A DNA stretch of 64,000 nucleotides from Paenibacillus riograndensis SBR5 (GTDB lineage: Bacteria > Bacillota > Bacilli > Paenibacillales > Paenibacillaceae): the NCBI RefSeq assembly GCF_000981585.1, contig NZ_LN831776.1, positions 945,001-1,009,000 of the forward strand, in the 5' to 3' direction. Under the pieces are notes generated by a model. That model did not search any database. It worked only from the letters and a program-made list of their open reading frames with translations, and had not been told where the DNA came from. This document shows, in pieces, positions 26,322-34,353 of the stretch; position 1 is the first letter of the stretch; every line of letters starts with the position of its first letter. The position numbers and the translations under genes were made by a program.

Positions 26322-26888
26322 ATGTCCTGGAGCAAATTAAAGCAACAACTGGAGGGCTTTCTAAGTCCTGCGTTAAACGGAAGGGTAGAATACCGCGCCC
26401 CAGGTTACCGTTACCTGCCTGATAAATCAGGCATTTGTTATATTTCGGTAGATAAAAAGAACGTACTCAACATGAGTGATAAAACGAACGCGATCATATG
26501 GTATCAAACCGAGCTGGAAATTAAGAATGACCCGGATATCCAAATTCCTATCACCAGTGACGACATTGAAGCAGTCAGACAAGCAACCAAGGGACCCGTG
26601 CCGGAGGATCGTCTAATCGTAATGGCCAGAAGCAGGAAAAGTACAGAACACGCCAAAGAGCTAATGTCAGCACAGGCTGCATTAACTAAATCGAATTTTA
26701 TCGTGGTGGCAAATAAGTTCCTAACTACTCCGATAGAGGAAAGCTTAGAGAGCAAGGATATGGTATTGAATATTCTGGCTTTGGTAGACAGACGAGTTGG
26801 GAAAAAGCGGATTTTAAGCATGTCCGAGATGATGAAGTTAAAGCATCCGATAGTGCAGTTTTTTTATGAATTGCGGCGGGGGAAATAA
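26322..26888 (+). CDS. 188-residue conserved hypothetical protein (possibly the SF0329-type family)
   Basis: 188 residues beginning MSWSKLKQQLEGFLSPALNGR, with GGAGGGGATT before the ATG. Other marked segments are APGYRYLPDKSGICYISVDK, PEDRLIVMARSR and LNILALVDRRVGKKRIL. It has no membrane segment or recognisable catalytic motif; the N-terminal half looks beta-rich and the C-terminal half helical. I recall proteins of this type annotated as SF0329 family, but this is from memory and unconfirmed. The gene is paired with dus and the ~100-bp repeat at least twice in the window; damaged copies lie at 39.5 and 41.5 kb, which shows the pair has been duplicated as a unit. Confidence 0.75.
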   Translation: MSWSKLKQQLEGFLSPALNGRVEYRAPGYRYLPDKSGICYISVDKKNVLNMSDKTNAIIWYQTELEIKNDPDIQIPITSDDIEAVRQATKGPVPEDRLIVMARSRKSTEHAKELMSAQAALTKSNFIVVANKFLTTPIEESLESKDMVLNILALVDRRVGKKRILSMSEMMKLKHPIVQFFYELRRGK

Positions 26889-26946
26889 AAATGCTAAAGG
26901 TACATTAATCATGGAATTAATTATAAAAACGGTAATAAAATATAGT

Positions 26947-26999
26947 ACCCTGTGGATCCTCCAAGCGGATGCTTATCCTCCCGTGGGCAGGATACAGGT
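26947..26999 (+). promoter_or_regulatory. Structured leader candidate upstream of the lytic transglycosylase gene
   Basis: Outer arms CCTGT-GG-ATCCT and AGGAT-ACAGG form a ten-pair stem with a GG bulge. Inside it are two small hairpins, AAGC-GGAT-GCTT and CCC-GT-GGG, giving a three-way-junction shape. It ends about 28 bases before the TTG start. No T run follows, so it is not a terminator. I could not match it to a known riboswitch consensus. Confidence 0.35.
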
Positions 27000-27025
27000 C
27001 AATATATTATAAGGAGGCTTGACTA

Positions 27026-28036
27026 TTGAATAAAAAAGTTCCTGCCAGAGCGTTATCCGTATTGATAGTTTTAGCAGTATTCCTCTCCGTATTCTTCACC
27101 GCATTACCGCCTGCAAACGCGGCCGCCAGGGGAGCATGGGCTCCAAATACTGCATATGCAGTCAATGATACAGTAACCTATAGCGGAAGTACGTATACCT
27201 GTCTTCAGGCGCATACTTCCCTCACAGGCTGGGAGCCGCCGAATGTTCCTGCACTATGGCAGAGTGGAGGCACCACAACACCGACACCAACACCACCTCC
27301 GGCAACCAACGGAGTCACATTCTATGCAGATATCAACTATGGCGGAAAGGCAGTAACCCTTGGAGTAGGCAATTATGTACTCTCTCAGTTGAATGCTGCA
27401 GGCATTCCGAATGACTGGATGTCCTCGCTTAAGGTGCCCAGCGGCTGGACAGTTGAAGTATATGAGGATGAAAATTTTGGAGGAACCAAATGGACCTTTA
27501 CTGCAAGCTCATCCTGGGTCGGCGATAGTGTCAATGACAAGATGACTTCGGTTAAGATTTATACGGGTTCACCGCCTGCGTCTGTAACTAGGCCTTCCGA
27601 AGTTCCAAGTCAAATCTGGACCTATGTAATGAATGTAGACAATAAATTCGGTAAAGGCGGAGATTTTGCCTTATTGCTGAGTGCAGTGATCAAAAAGGAA
27701 AGCAGCTTTGGAGCAGGTCTGCCGGGCAGTCCATCAGCCGGTGATGGATTGATGCAGGTAGAACCTAACACTCGCAATGCTTATCTATCCCAGTTCAGTG
27801 CCAAATTTGGCCGCTCGTATAATCATAGCAGTGAACAGGATCAGGTATGTCTGGGCGCACTGATTCTGGATGAGAAGATTGTCAGGTTCGGAAATATATA
27901 CAACGGACTGTTGCACTATAACGGAGGGGACAACTGGTATCCAGGCGCTACCGATTCCTATGGCCGCCCTATTCTGGCAGATCAATACGCCAATGCCGTT
28001 TATGCTACATATAAGGGGTATGGCGGTAAGAATTAA
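27026..28036 (+). CDS. Secreted CBM5/12 - beta/gamma-crystallin - lytic transglycosylase protein
   Basis: 336 residues with a TTG start eight bases after AAGGAGG. Signal peptide (ALSVLIVLAVFLSVFFTALPPANA). Residues ~37-80 are a chitin-binding CBM5/12 module (WAPNTAYAVNDTVTYSGSTY, WEPPNVPALWQ). After a Thr/Pro linker, ~98-182 form a beta/gamma-crystallin-like domain (VTFYADINYGGKAVTL, VEVYEDENFGGTKW). The C-terminal ~145 residues are an SLT-type transglycosylase: catalytic E225 in KKESSFG, then GDGLMQVEP and LHYNGGDNW. It would bind chitin or peptidoglycan and cleave glycan strands outside the cell. Transcribed alone and closed by a terminator; a foldable leader precedes it. Confidence 0.87.
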   Translation: MNKKVPARALSVLIVLAVFLSVFFTALPPANAAARGAWAPNTAYAVNDTVTYSGSTYTCLQAHTSLTGWEPPNVPALWQSGGTTTPTPTPPPATNGVTFYADINYGGKAVTLGVGNYVLSQLNAAGIPNDWMSSLKVPSGWTVEVYEDENFGGTKWTFTASSSWVGDSVNDKMTSVKIYTGSPPASVTRPSEVPSQIWTYVMNVDNKFGKGGDFALLLSAVIKKESSFGAGLPGSPSAGDGLMQVEPNTRNAYLSQFSAKFGRSYNHSSEQDQVCLGALILDEKIVRFGNIYNGLLHYNGGDNWYPGATDSYGRPILADQYANAVYATYKGYGGKN

Positions 28037-28045
28037 AAGAAGGCA

Positions 28046-28079
28046 AAAAGACGCTCGGGATTTCCCCGCAGCGTCTTTA
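28046..28079 (+). terminator. Terminator after the lytic transglycosylase gene
   Basis: AAAGACGCT pairs with AGCGTCTTT around a C/G-rich loop, followed by a short T/A run, ten bases past the stop. Confidence 0.75.
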
Positions 28080-28082
28080 TTA

Positions 28083-28140
28083 TATGTTCAGCTGTCATAG
28101 CTTCGCTGACAGGAACTGTGAGTGAAGCTATTGTAAAATA
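28083..28140. repeat. Dispersed hairpin repeat, copy 1
   Basis: TATGTTCAGCT is followed by an imperfect palindrome whose arms are TAGCTTCGCTGACA and TGTGAGTGAAGCTA. The same prefix and palindrome recur at 36029-36085, so this is a small dispersed palindromic unit rather than a gene-specific terminator. Confidence 0.6.
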
Positions 28141-28242
28141 TAAACTCGCAGTCTTCCGATAGAGTTGAATGGTTGTGTATAATAGTGGGGGATAACAAGC
28201 GGCAGATGATACTGAACGATTCAACATACATCGGAGGGGAAT

Positions 28243-30090
28243 ATGAAGAAGCTACTGTCTCACCAATCCCTCTTGGAGAAATTCCGGGCGGTTCAATCAA
28301 TGGCGTACAGACAGAATATGCCGCTTCGGAGGAAGATTCTAATCAGTAACATCCTTATTGTTCTACTGGCTCTGATGATATTCGTTCTTAGTATTCATAG
28401 AATTGTCTTTAATCAGACGCTGGGCAGAACTTCAGCCAGCTCGCAGCAGGAAGTGAAGCTGGTAAGCCAGTCTATGAAGACCGTGTTCCAATCGGTTCAG
28501 AACTTTTCGAAATTTGCTCTGATTAACCAGGATACACAGAATGTGCTTAGCCGGGATACCGGAGCAGACGGGGATGTCTCCCCGCTGAAGTCCATACATA
28601 ACACGCTGGCTGCAATGCTGGAGACAGAGCCTAATATCGACTCGGTCATTATCGAATCGATCGGGGGCGATCTCTATTATACCTCCAACCTGACTGGTGT
28701 GACTCCGCAGAGTCTCGCCATCTATCCCAAAGATAAGATTGATGCGGCAAAAGGCGGTGCGGTCTGGGTAGATACGCTGAAGCCTTCATTTCTGTCGGGG
28801 ATGACTGCCAAGAATATGATTAGTGTGTGCAGAGTCATTATGAGCATGGAGAAGGGGACGCCGATCGGTTATATTTATGTCAATATTGACGAACGGACGC
28901 TCGCCCGGCTGTACCATAATGAACAGGATAATCAGAATCCTACCCTGGTCGTCAACCAGGAGGGAGTGGTGATCTCCGCGTATGAAGCTGCACTCGTCAG
29001 CCGCACCGTTGAGGATCACTCGCTTGCCCGGTGGGTGAAGTCGGCATCTGGAGGAAGCCGGACCGAGCGGGTGGGAGACAAGCCCTATCTGGTATCCTTA
29101 CAAAGGCTTGATCCCTATGGCTGGAAGGTAATCCACCTTGTTCCCACTTCGGAATTGACCAACGGATATTGGAAGATCGCCTTATCCATAGCCGTGTTCG
29201 GGCTGATCAGCATGCTGTCCGCAATGGTCCTGTCGTTTGTATTCGCGCGCCGGCTGACCCGGCCCCTCAGCGAGCTCAGTGAGGTTATTGTTGAGGTGGG
29301 AGCCGGGAATTTCGAGAGACGCGCATCTGCCGGCAGCCAGGATGAAGTAGGCAGGCTGGGTGCGACATTTAATGAAATGGTCGAGCATATTCAGGACTTG
29401 ATGCTAACCATTGAAACGGAAGAGAAGACCAAGCGGCTGTTGGAGCTGAGGCTGCTGTATTCGCAGATCAAACCGCATTTTCTATACAATACGCTGGACA
29501 CGATTCGTGCGATGGCTGTGATGACGAATGCTAAGGAGATTAGCAGTATCTTGAAGGCGCTTGGGGAGTTCTACCGGATTTCACTTAGCAACGGACAGGA
29601 ATTGATTGCGGCTGCACAGGAGAAGAGGCATCTGGAGAGCTATCTGTACATTCAGCAGATCCGCTTCAAAAAGCTGAATTACCGGATTTCGTTTGAACCG
29701 GGAATCGAGTCCTGCCAGGTACCCACGATGCTGCTCCAGCCTCTGGTCGAGAATGCGATTCACCATGGAATCAGAGGGATGCCGGACGGAGGTTTATGTG
29801 AGATTACCGGCTCTATGGAAAGGTCGGGAGAGGAGCGTATTCTGTGCTTCATCGTCCGTGACAACGGCAAAGGCATGAGTGAAGAGGAACAGCGGCAGAT
29901 CTGGTTAAGTTCGAGTGAAGAAGGGGAGTACAGCTTCGGACTTAAGAATATCCAGGACCGGATTCAGCTGAGATTCGGCGAAGCTTATGGTATCGTCCTG
30001 TCATCTGAACCGGGACATGGAGTAGAAGTGAAGGTACGGTTGCCGCTGATTATGCAAGCGGACGAGCAGGGGGAGGGGATCGCTGAATGA
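28243..30090 (+). CDS. YesM-type sensor histidine kinase
   Basis: 615 residues. TM1 (ILISNILIVLLALMIFVLSI), a ~270-residue extracytoplasmic sensing region resembling a double-Cache domain, TM2 (YWKIALSIAVFGLISMLSAMVLSFVF), HAMP (LTRPLSELSEVIVEVGAGNFERRA), then the YesM-type kinase core: H-box QIKPHFLYNTLDT (H412) and ATPase motifs LVENAIHHG, VRDNGKGMS and FGLKNIQDRI. This class controls carbohydrate uptake operons in Paenibacillus and Bacillus. Four-base overlap with the regulator gene. The most likely targets are the downstream importer genes. Confidence 0.93.
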   Translation: MKKLLSHQSLLEKFRAVQSMAYRQNMPLRRKILISNILIVLLALMIFVLSIHRIVFNQTLGRTSASSQQEVKLVSQSMKTVFQSVQNFSKFALINQDTQNVLSRDTGADGDVSPLKSIHNTLAAMLETEPNIDSVIIESIGGDLYYTSNLTGVTPQSLAIYPKDKIDAAKGGAVWVDTLKPSFLSGMTAKNMISVCRVIMSMEKGTPIGYIYVNIDERTLARLYHNEQDNQNPTLVVNQEGVVISAYEAALVSRTVEDHSLARWVKSASGGSRTERVGDKPYLVSLQRLDPYGWKVIHLVPTSELTNGYWKIALSIAVFGLISMLSAMVLSFVFARRLTRPLSELSEVIVEVGAGNFERRASAGSQDEVGRLGATFNEMVEHIQDLMLTIETEEKTKRLLELRLLYSQIKPHFLYNTLDTIRAMAVMTNAKEISSILKALGEFYRISLSNGQELIAAAQEKRHLESYLYIQQIRFKKLNYRISFEPGIESCQVPTMLLQPLVENAIHHGIRGMPDGGLCEITGSMERSGEERILCFIVRDNGKGMSEEEQRQIWLSSSEEGEYSFGLKNIQDRIQLRFGEAYGIVLSSEPGHGVEVKVRLPLIMQADEQGEGIAE

Positions 30091-30941
30091 GAACTACAGC
30101 GCCGGCAGCACGCGTCCTGATCGTAGATGACGAATATTACTTCAGGCAGCTGCTGATCCATCTGATCGACTGGACTTCTGCCGGTTTCGAAGTGGTTGCA
30201 GAGGCGGAAGACGGTTCGGAAGCCTTGAGAATCATGGAGGAACAGCGGATTGATCTGATTATTACAGATATTGAAATGCCGAATATGAACGGGCTGGATT
30301 TCGTGAAGGCCGTCCGCGCTCTAGACTCAGCGGCTAAGCTGATCTTCATCACAAGCTATGATAACTTCACGTATGCCCAGCAGGCGATCTCGCTCGGAGC
30401 AGATCATTATTTGCTGAAGCCCGTTGATGAGGAGGCGGTTGAACAGGCGCTGAATACCATCCGTGCGCAGTTGCAAGAGAAATGGGAAGAGGAACGTTAC
30501 ATTAACCGGTTGCGGATAGAGGCGGGTTACGGGGGGCAGCCGGCCTCGGACCAGACTTCTGAGGATGGAGGACGCCCGGGCAGCGGGAAACGGCTGATCC
30601 ACAAAGCGGCTGCGTATGTGACTGCACATTATGCCGAGGATACCTTGTCGCTTCAGAGCACAGCGAGTGCCCTCTTCGTGAATCCGAGCTACCTAAGTCA
30701 TGTCTTCAAGAAGGAGACCAACGAGTCTTTCGTGGAGTATGTGACGAATATCCGCCTGGGCAAAGCCATGGAGCTGTTGCGCCAGGGGGCGGCCACCGAG
30801 GATGCTTCGGTTCCCAAGGTAGCAACGATCGCCCATCAGGTCGGCTACAGAGATCCGTTCTACTTCAGCAAATGCTTTAAGAAGAAGTACGGAATTACCC
30901 CGAATAAAGTATACGGAGGAACCTATTCCGGGAAATATTGA
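30087..30941 (+). CDS. YesN-type AraC-family response regulator
   Basis: 284 residues: receiver domain with D14-D15 pocket, phospho-acceptor D61 (LIITDIEMPNMNG), TSYDNFTYA and LLKPVDEEA; then two AraC helix-turn-helix motifs (LSLQSTASALFVNPSYLSHVFKKET and the second in VATIAHQVGYRDPFYFSKCFKKKYG). It pairs with the overlapping YesM-type kinase. It would activate a sugar uptake operon; the solute-binding protein gene begins 236 bases downstream in the same direction. It is shorter than many YesN proteins (about 500), lacking the usual middle region. Confidence 0.93.
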   Translation: MRTTAPAARVLIVDDEYYFRQLLIHLIDWTSAGFEVVAEAEDGSEALRIMEEQRIDLIITDIEMPNMNGLDFVKAVRALDSAAKLIFITSYDNFTYAQQAISLGADHYLLKPVDEEAVEQALNTIRAQLQEKWEEERYINRLRIEAGYGGQPASDQTSEDGGRPGSGKRLIHKAAAYVTAHYAEDTLSLQSTASALFVNPSYLSHVFKKETNESFVEYVTNIRLGKAMELLRQGAATEDASVPKVATIAHQVGYRDPFYFSKCFKKKYGITPNKVYGGTYSGKY

Positions 30942-30956
30942 GCCGTTGCCAGCAGG

Positions 30957-30983
30957 AGTCCGGTTATTCAGCCGGGCTTTTTT
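30957..30983 (+). terminator. Terminator after the YesN-type gene
   Basis: CCGG/CCGG stem extended by flanking G-C pairs, loop TTATTCAG, followed by a run of T residues. Confidence 0.65.
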
Positions 30984-31177
30984 GTTGATGCATAACTGTT
31001 GTTGTGTAAACCTGATGTTATACATAAGGAGAAATGTAAAGTGGATGTAAAGTAACGTGACATACCTAAAAATTTTACTGCCAGAGCCAATATATCTCCA
31101 TTCGAACCTGGCTTCGTACTTGTTAAGATTGTACCTGTGGTTCGTATCCGTAAATTGTGAAAGGTGGTCCAAATCAG

Positions 31178-32473
31178 ATGTTTGGTAAAAAGTTTGGGGT
31201 TGTTGCAGCATCCGCCGCGCTCGTCAGTGTAGTGCTTACTTCGTGCGGAGGTGCGGAAGCAAACAATGGGGGAACCCAGGGTCAGGAAGCGGCGGCAGCG
31301 GATAGTAAGAAATCTGTCACGCTGTGGATTTTCGATGCAGATCCGATGTACCAGTCAGCAGCTGAGGCTACCGCAGCGGAAGTAGGCGTTGAACTGAAGT
31401 ATGAATACATTCAAGATGAGACCTACAAAACCAAACTGAGTGTTGCGCTTGCCGCCAATGAGCTTCCGGATGTATTCCAGCAGCATGCCGGCAAGTCCTA
31501 CCGTACCCCTGTTCTGCAGTCGAAGACAGTGGCTCCGCTTAACGATACCCTGGAATCCACGGGTCTGGGCGCACAATTCCTGGACAACCAGCTGGTGACT
31601 GAAGAGGATGGCAATATCTATTCGGTTCCTTCTAACATCAGTACAACCCTTGTTCTTTACTATAATAAAAAGCTGATAAGCGAACTTGGCGCTGCTGCTC
31701 CAGCAACATGGGATGATCTTCAAGCGCTGATCAAAACGGCGAACGATAAAGGCATGATTCCCATTGCACTGGGCGGAAAAGAAAGATGGCAAGGAGATCT
31801 GCTCTACGATATGCTCGTAGCCCGTGAGGATGTGGACGCCTTCGATAAGGCGATTAACGGACAGGCGAAGTTCACAGATACACCATTCGTTGAGGCGGCA
31901 AATAAGGTGGTCACCCTGGTGAATTCGAATGCCTTCCAGAAAGGCTTCCTCGGCTCCGCTTACCTGGATGCACAAGAGCTGTTCAAGAATGATAAGGCTG
32001 TGATGTGGATCGACGGAAGCTTTAACTTCTCCTCCCTGTCTACGGCAATGGGTGACAATCTGGGCTATATTGCGTTTCCTAAAACGGGGGCAGAGGATGT
32101 CCTCAGTGCAACCATCGGCTTCCAGAACGCCCAGGCGCCATACTCCTTGTTCGTGAACAACAGCTCCGCAAATCTGGATAAAGCAAAGGAATTTGCCATC
32201 CGTTTATCTTTGAAGCTTAATGATGAATTTGTCAGAAAAGGTCTTCCCGGGTACGCCAAGAGCGAGGTGAAGTCCGAATCACAGAATAAGGAGCTCTCAG
32301 CGTATGCTGCGGATATTAATAAGACCAGCAAAACGCAGGCGATGTGGTTCGGTCTGTTGTCAGCAGATGTAGGCCAGGAATACCGTGATCTGACACAAGC
32401 GTTATATGGCGGGCAGCTCACAGCCGATGAGTTCACCGCTCAGCTGGAGACGTTGCTGCGTACAGCCGAGTAA
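31178..32473 (+). CDS. Extracellular solute-binding lipoprotein of a sugar-type ABC importer
   Basis: 431 residues from MFGKKFGVVAASAALV; AAGGTGG lies ten bases upstream, while a GTG seven codons earlier would include that site in the coding region. The signal ends in a lipobox (LTSC), so it is anchored to the outer face of the membrane. The mature protein follows the family-1 solute-binding fold: VTLWIFDADPMY, VALAANELPDVFQQHA, YYNKKLISELG, PATWDDLQALI, PIALGGKERW, KAVMWIDGS. It serves the two permeases downstream. The substrate is probably an oligosaccharide, from the YesMN neighbours and the family; not determinable further. No ATPase gene lies nearby, so a shared MsmX-like ATPase is likely. 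Confidence 0.93.
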   Translation: MFGKKFGVVAASAALVSVVLTSCGGAEANNGGTQGQEAAAADSKKSVTLWIFDADPMYQSAAEATAAEVGVELKYEYIQDETYKTKLSVALAANELPDVFQQHAGKSYRTPVLQSKTVAPLNDTLESTGLGAQFLDNQLVTEEDGNIYSVPSNISTTLVLYYNKKLISELGAAAPATWDDLQALIKTANDKGMIPIALGGKERWQGDLLYDMLVAREDVDAFDKAINGQAKFTDTPFVEAANKVVTLVNSNAFQKGFLGSAYLDAQELFKNDKAVMWIDGSFNFSSLSTAMGDNLGYIAFPKTGAEDVLSATIGFQNAQAPYSLFVNNSSANLDKAKEFAIRLSLKLNDEFVRKGLPGYAKSEVKSESQNKELSAYAADINKTSKTQAMWFGLLSADVGQEYRDLTQALYGGQLTADEFTAQLETLLRTAE

Positions 32474-32530
32474 GAAGGATTCCTTACACAGTTCCGCTCA
32501 AGGCGGCAGCGTGTAATACAATATTCCAGG

Positions 32531-32565
32531 AAAGTCGATGCAGTCACTGGGACCGCATCGGCTTT
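32531..32565 (+). promoter_or_regulatory. Strong intercistronic hairpin between binding-protein and permease genes
   Basis: A 15-position stem with one mismatch (AAAGTCGATGC with GCATCGGCTTT, plus GTC/GAC) and a five-base loop. It is followed by TTTCTGTAATTT, a weak terminator tail. Such elements usually protect or partly terminate the message so that the binding protein is made in excess over the permeases. Confidence 0.7.
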
Positions 32566-32590
32566 CTGTAATTTGACAGGTGGGTAAGTG

Positions 32591-33475
32591 ATGGAAAAAG
32601 CGCTCTCTAATAAAAAAATAATCGCTTTGTTTTTATTGCCCGGATTAACTGTTTTTCTGATTTTTTATTTTGTGCCCATTGTGATGACCGCCTACTACAG
32701 TCTCCAGGATTGGGATGGCATTAACCCGATGACCTTCATTGGACTGGACAACTACACCAAGATGTTTACGGTGGATAAAAGCTTCTGGCAGGCGGTATGG
32801 AATAGCCTTGCTTTCCTGCTGGTAGGCGTGTTTATCCAGCTGCCGGTCTCGTTTGCATTGGCGCTGCTGGTCTCCCGGAAGATGAAGGGACGTAAATGGT
32901 TCCGCAATATTTATTTTTTTCCGGTAGTGATGTCAACGACCATGGTCAGCCTGCTGTGGGTCAAAATCTATGATCCGAACATCGGCATGCTGAACACATT
33001 GATGGATACCCTTGGACTGGGTGCCTGGACTGGGGCCTGGCTTGGAGATACGAAGACGGCACTGTTGTCCGTCCTGATCGTGACTACCTGGCATTACGTC
33101 GGTTACAATATGCTGATCCTGTTCGCCGGGATGCAAGGGATACCGGAGCAGTATTATGAAGCGGCGAAGCTGGACGGAGCGACGGGCTGGAAAGCTGTGC
33201 GTCATATTACCTTTCCGCTATTGTCCGATGTGCTGCGGATCTGTATCGTCCTGAATGTGATCTATGCCCTGAAGACGTTCGAAAGTGTGTACGTCATGAC
33301 TAACGGGGGACCCCTGAATTCAACAACAGTGATTGCGCTGAAAATGTTCCAGGAAGCCTTCCTGAAGCAGAATTTCGGTTATGGCAGTGCGCTTGCGGTA
33401 TTTATGGTGCTGGAATGCCTCGTTATTTCCTGGGTGCTTAATAAAATATTGACCCAAGAGAAAATTGAATATTAA
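32591..33475 (+). CDS. ABC importer permease, MalF/UgpA/LplB type
   Basis: 294 residues from MEKALSNKKIIALFLLPG; a GTG one codon earlier is an alternative. Six hydrophobic segments (ALFLLPGLTVFLIFYFVPIVM; SLAFLLVGVFIQLPVSFALALL; and others). The EAA loop is YYEAAKLDGATGWKAVRHITFPLL, matching the CUT1 carbohydrate importer permeases. It pairs with the following permease as a heterodimer. Confidence 0.94.
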   Translation: MEKALSNKKIIALFLLPGLTVFLIFYFVPIVMTAYYSLQDWDGINPMTFIGLDNYTKMFTVDKSFWQAVWNSLAFLLVGVFIQLPVSFALALLVSRKMKGRKWFRNIYFFPVVMSTTMVSLLWVKIYDPNIGMLNTLMDTLGLGAWTGAWLGDTKTALLSVLIVTTWHYVGYNMLILFAGMQGIPEQYYEAAKLDGATGWKAVRHITFPLLSDVLRICIVLNVIYALKTFESVYVMTNGGPLNSTTVIALKMFQEAFLKQNFGYGSALAVFMVLECLVISWVLNKILTQEKIEY

Positions 33476-33487
33476 GGAGGACCGGTC

Positions 33488-34315
33488 ATGCTCAGAAAAA
33501 CGAAGAATTCAAGCATCTATATCCTGATGATCATTATCGCCGTCCTCCAGCTGTTTCCGCTCTACTGGCTGGTGATCAGTGCATTTAAGGATAATTCGGA
33601 GATTATTGGCGGGACAGTCTGGGCGCTTCCTACTGAGTGGCAATTAAGCAATTTTACAGAGGCGTGGGTCAGTGCCAAAGTGAATCAATACTTTGGCAAC
33701 AGTGTGATTGTCACGCTGGTTACACTCTTGTTTGTGCTGCTGTTTGCTTCGATGATGGCGTATGCGTTAACACGGATGAAATTCAAATATAACAGTCTCA
33801 TTTTGTTCATTCTTTTGATGGGCGTGATGGTTCCGATTCATGCTACGCTAATTCCGCTCTTCATGATACTCAAGAATCTGGGGATTCTTAGCTCAAGATT
33901 GTCCATTATTCTGCCGTACATCGCGGTGAATTTGCCTATTGGCGTATACATGCTGTCGGCTTTTCTGCGGACCATGCCGAAGGAGCTGGAAGAAGCCGCA
34001 TGTATGGACGGCTGCGGGGTGGTGAAGTCCTTCTTCAAGGTAGTGCTGCCGCTGCTCAAGCCGCCGCTTGCTTCGGTAGCGATCTTCGTGTTCCTGGCGG
34101 TGTGGAATGAGCTCCTGATGGCGGCCACCTTTATTCAAAAGCAAGAGCTGAGGACGCTGCCGCTGGGCCTGATGAATTTCAGCGGTCAATACAGCATCAG
34201 CTGGGGGCCGCTCGCAGCAGCTATGGTCATCTCGACATTGCCCATTTTGCTGGCTTATGTGCTGTTCAGTGACCAGATGGAGAAGAGTTTTACCGCAGGG
34301 GCGATTCTGAAGTAA
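33488..34315 (+). CDS. ABC importer permease, MalG/UgpE type
   Basis: 275 residues with six hydrophobic segments (IYILMIIIAVLQLFPLYWLVIS; VTLVTLLFVLLFASMMAYAL; and others) and the EAA loop LEEAACMDGCGVVKSFFKVVLPLL. GGAGG lies before the ATG, 12 bases after the previous stop. It completes the membrane part of a CUT1-type importer. The operon appears to continue into the 5'-nucleotidase-like gene. Confidence 0.94.
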   Translation: MLRKTKNSSIYILMIIIAVLQLFPLYWLVISAFKDNSEIIGGTVWALPTEWQLSNFTEAWVSAKVNQYFGNSVIVTLVTLLFVLLFASMMAYALTRMKFKYNSLILFILLMGVMVPIHATLIPLFMILKNLGILSSRLSIILPYIAVNLPIGVYMLSAFLRTMPKELEEAACMDGCGVVKSFFKVVLPLLKPPLASVAIFVFLAVWNELLMAATFIQKQELRTLPLGLMNFSGQYSISWGPLAAAMVISTLPILLAYVLFSDQMEKSFTAGAILK

Positions 34316-34353
34316 TTAGGGCGGAAGACGGAAGAGGGAAGAAGGATGAAGGG

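Noticed and set aside
26947..26999. Leader hairpin as a rho-independent terminator
   Set aside because: No T run follows, and the ribosome binding site of the next gene comes immediately after.
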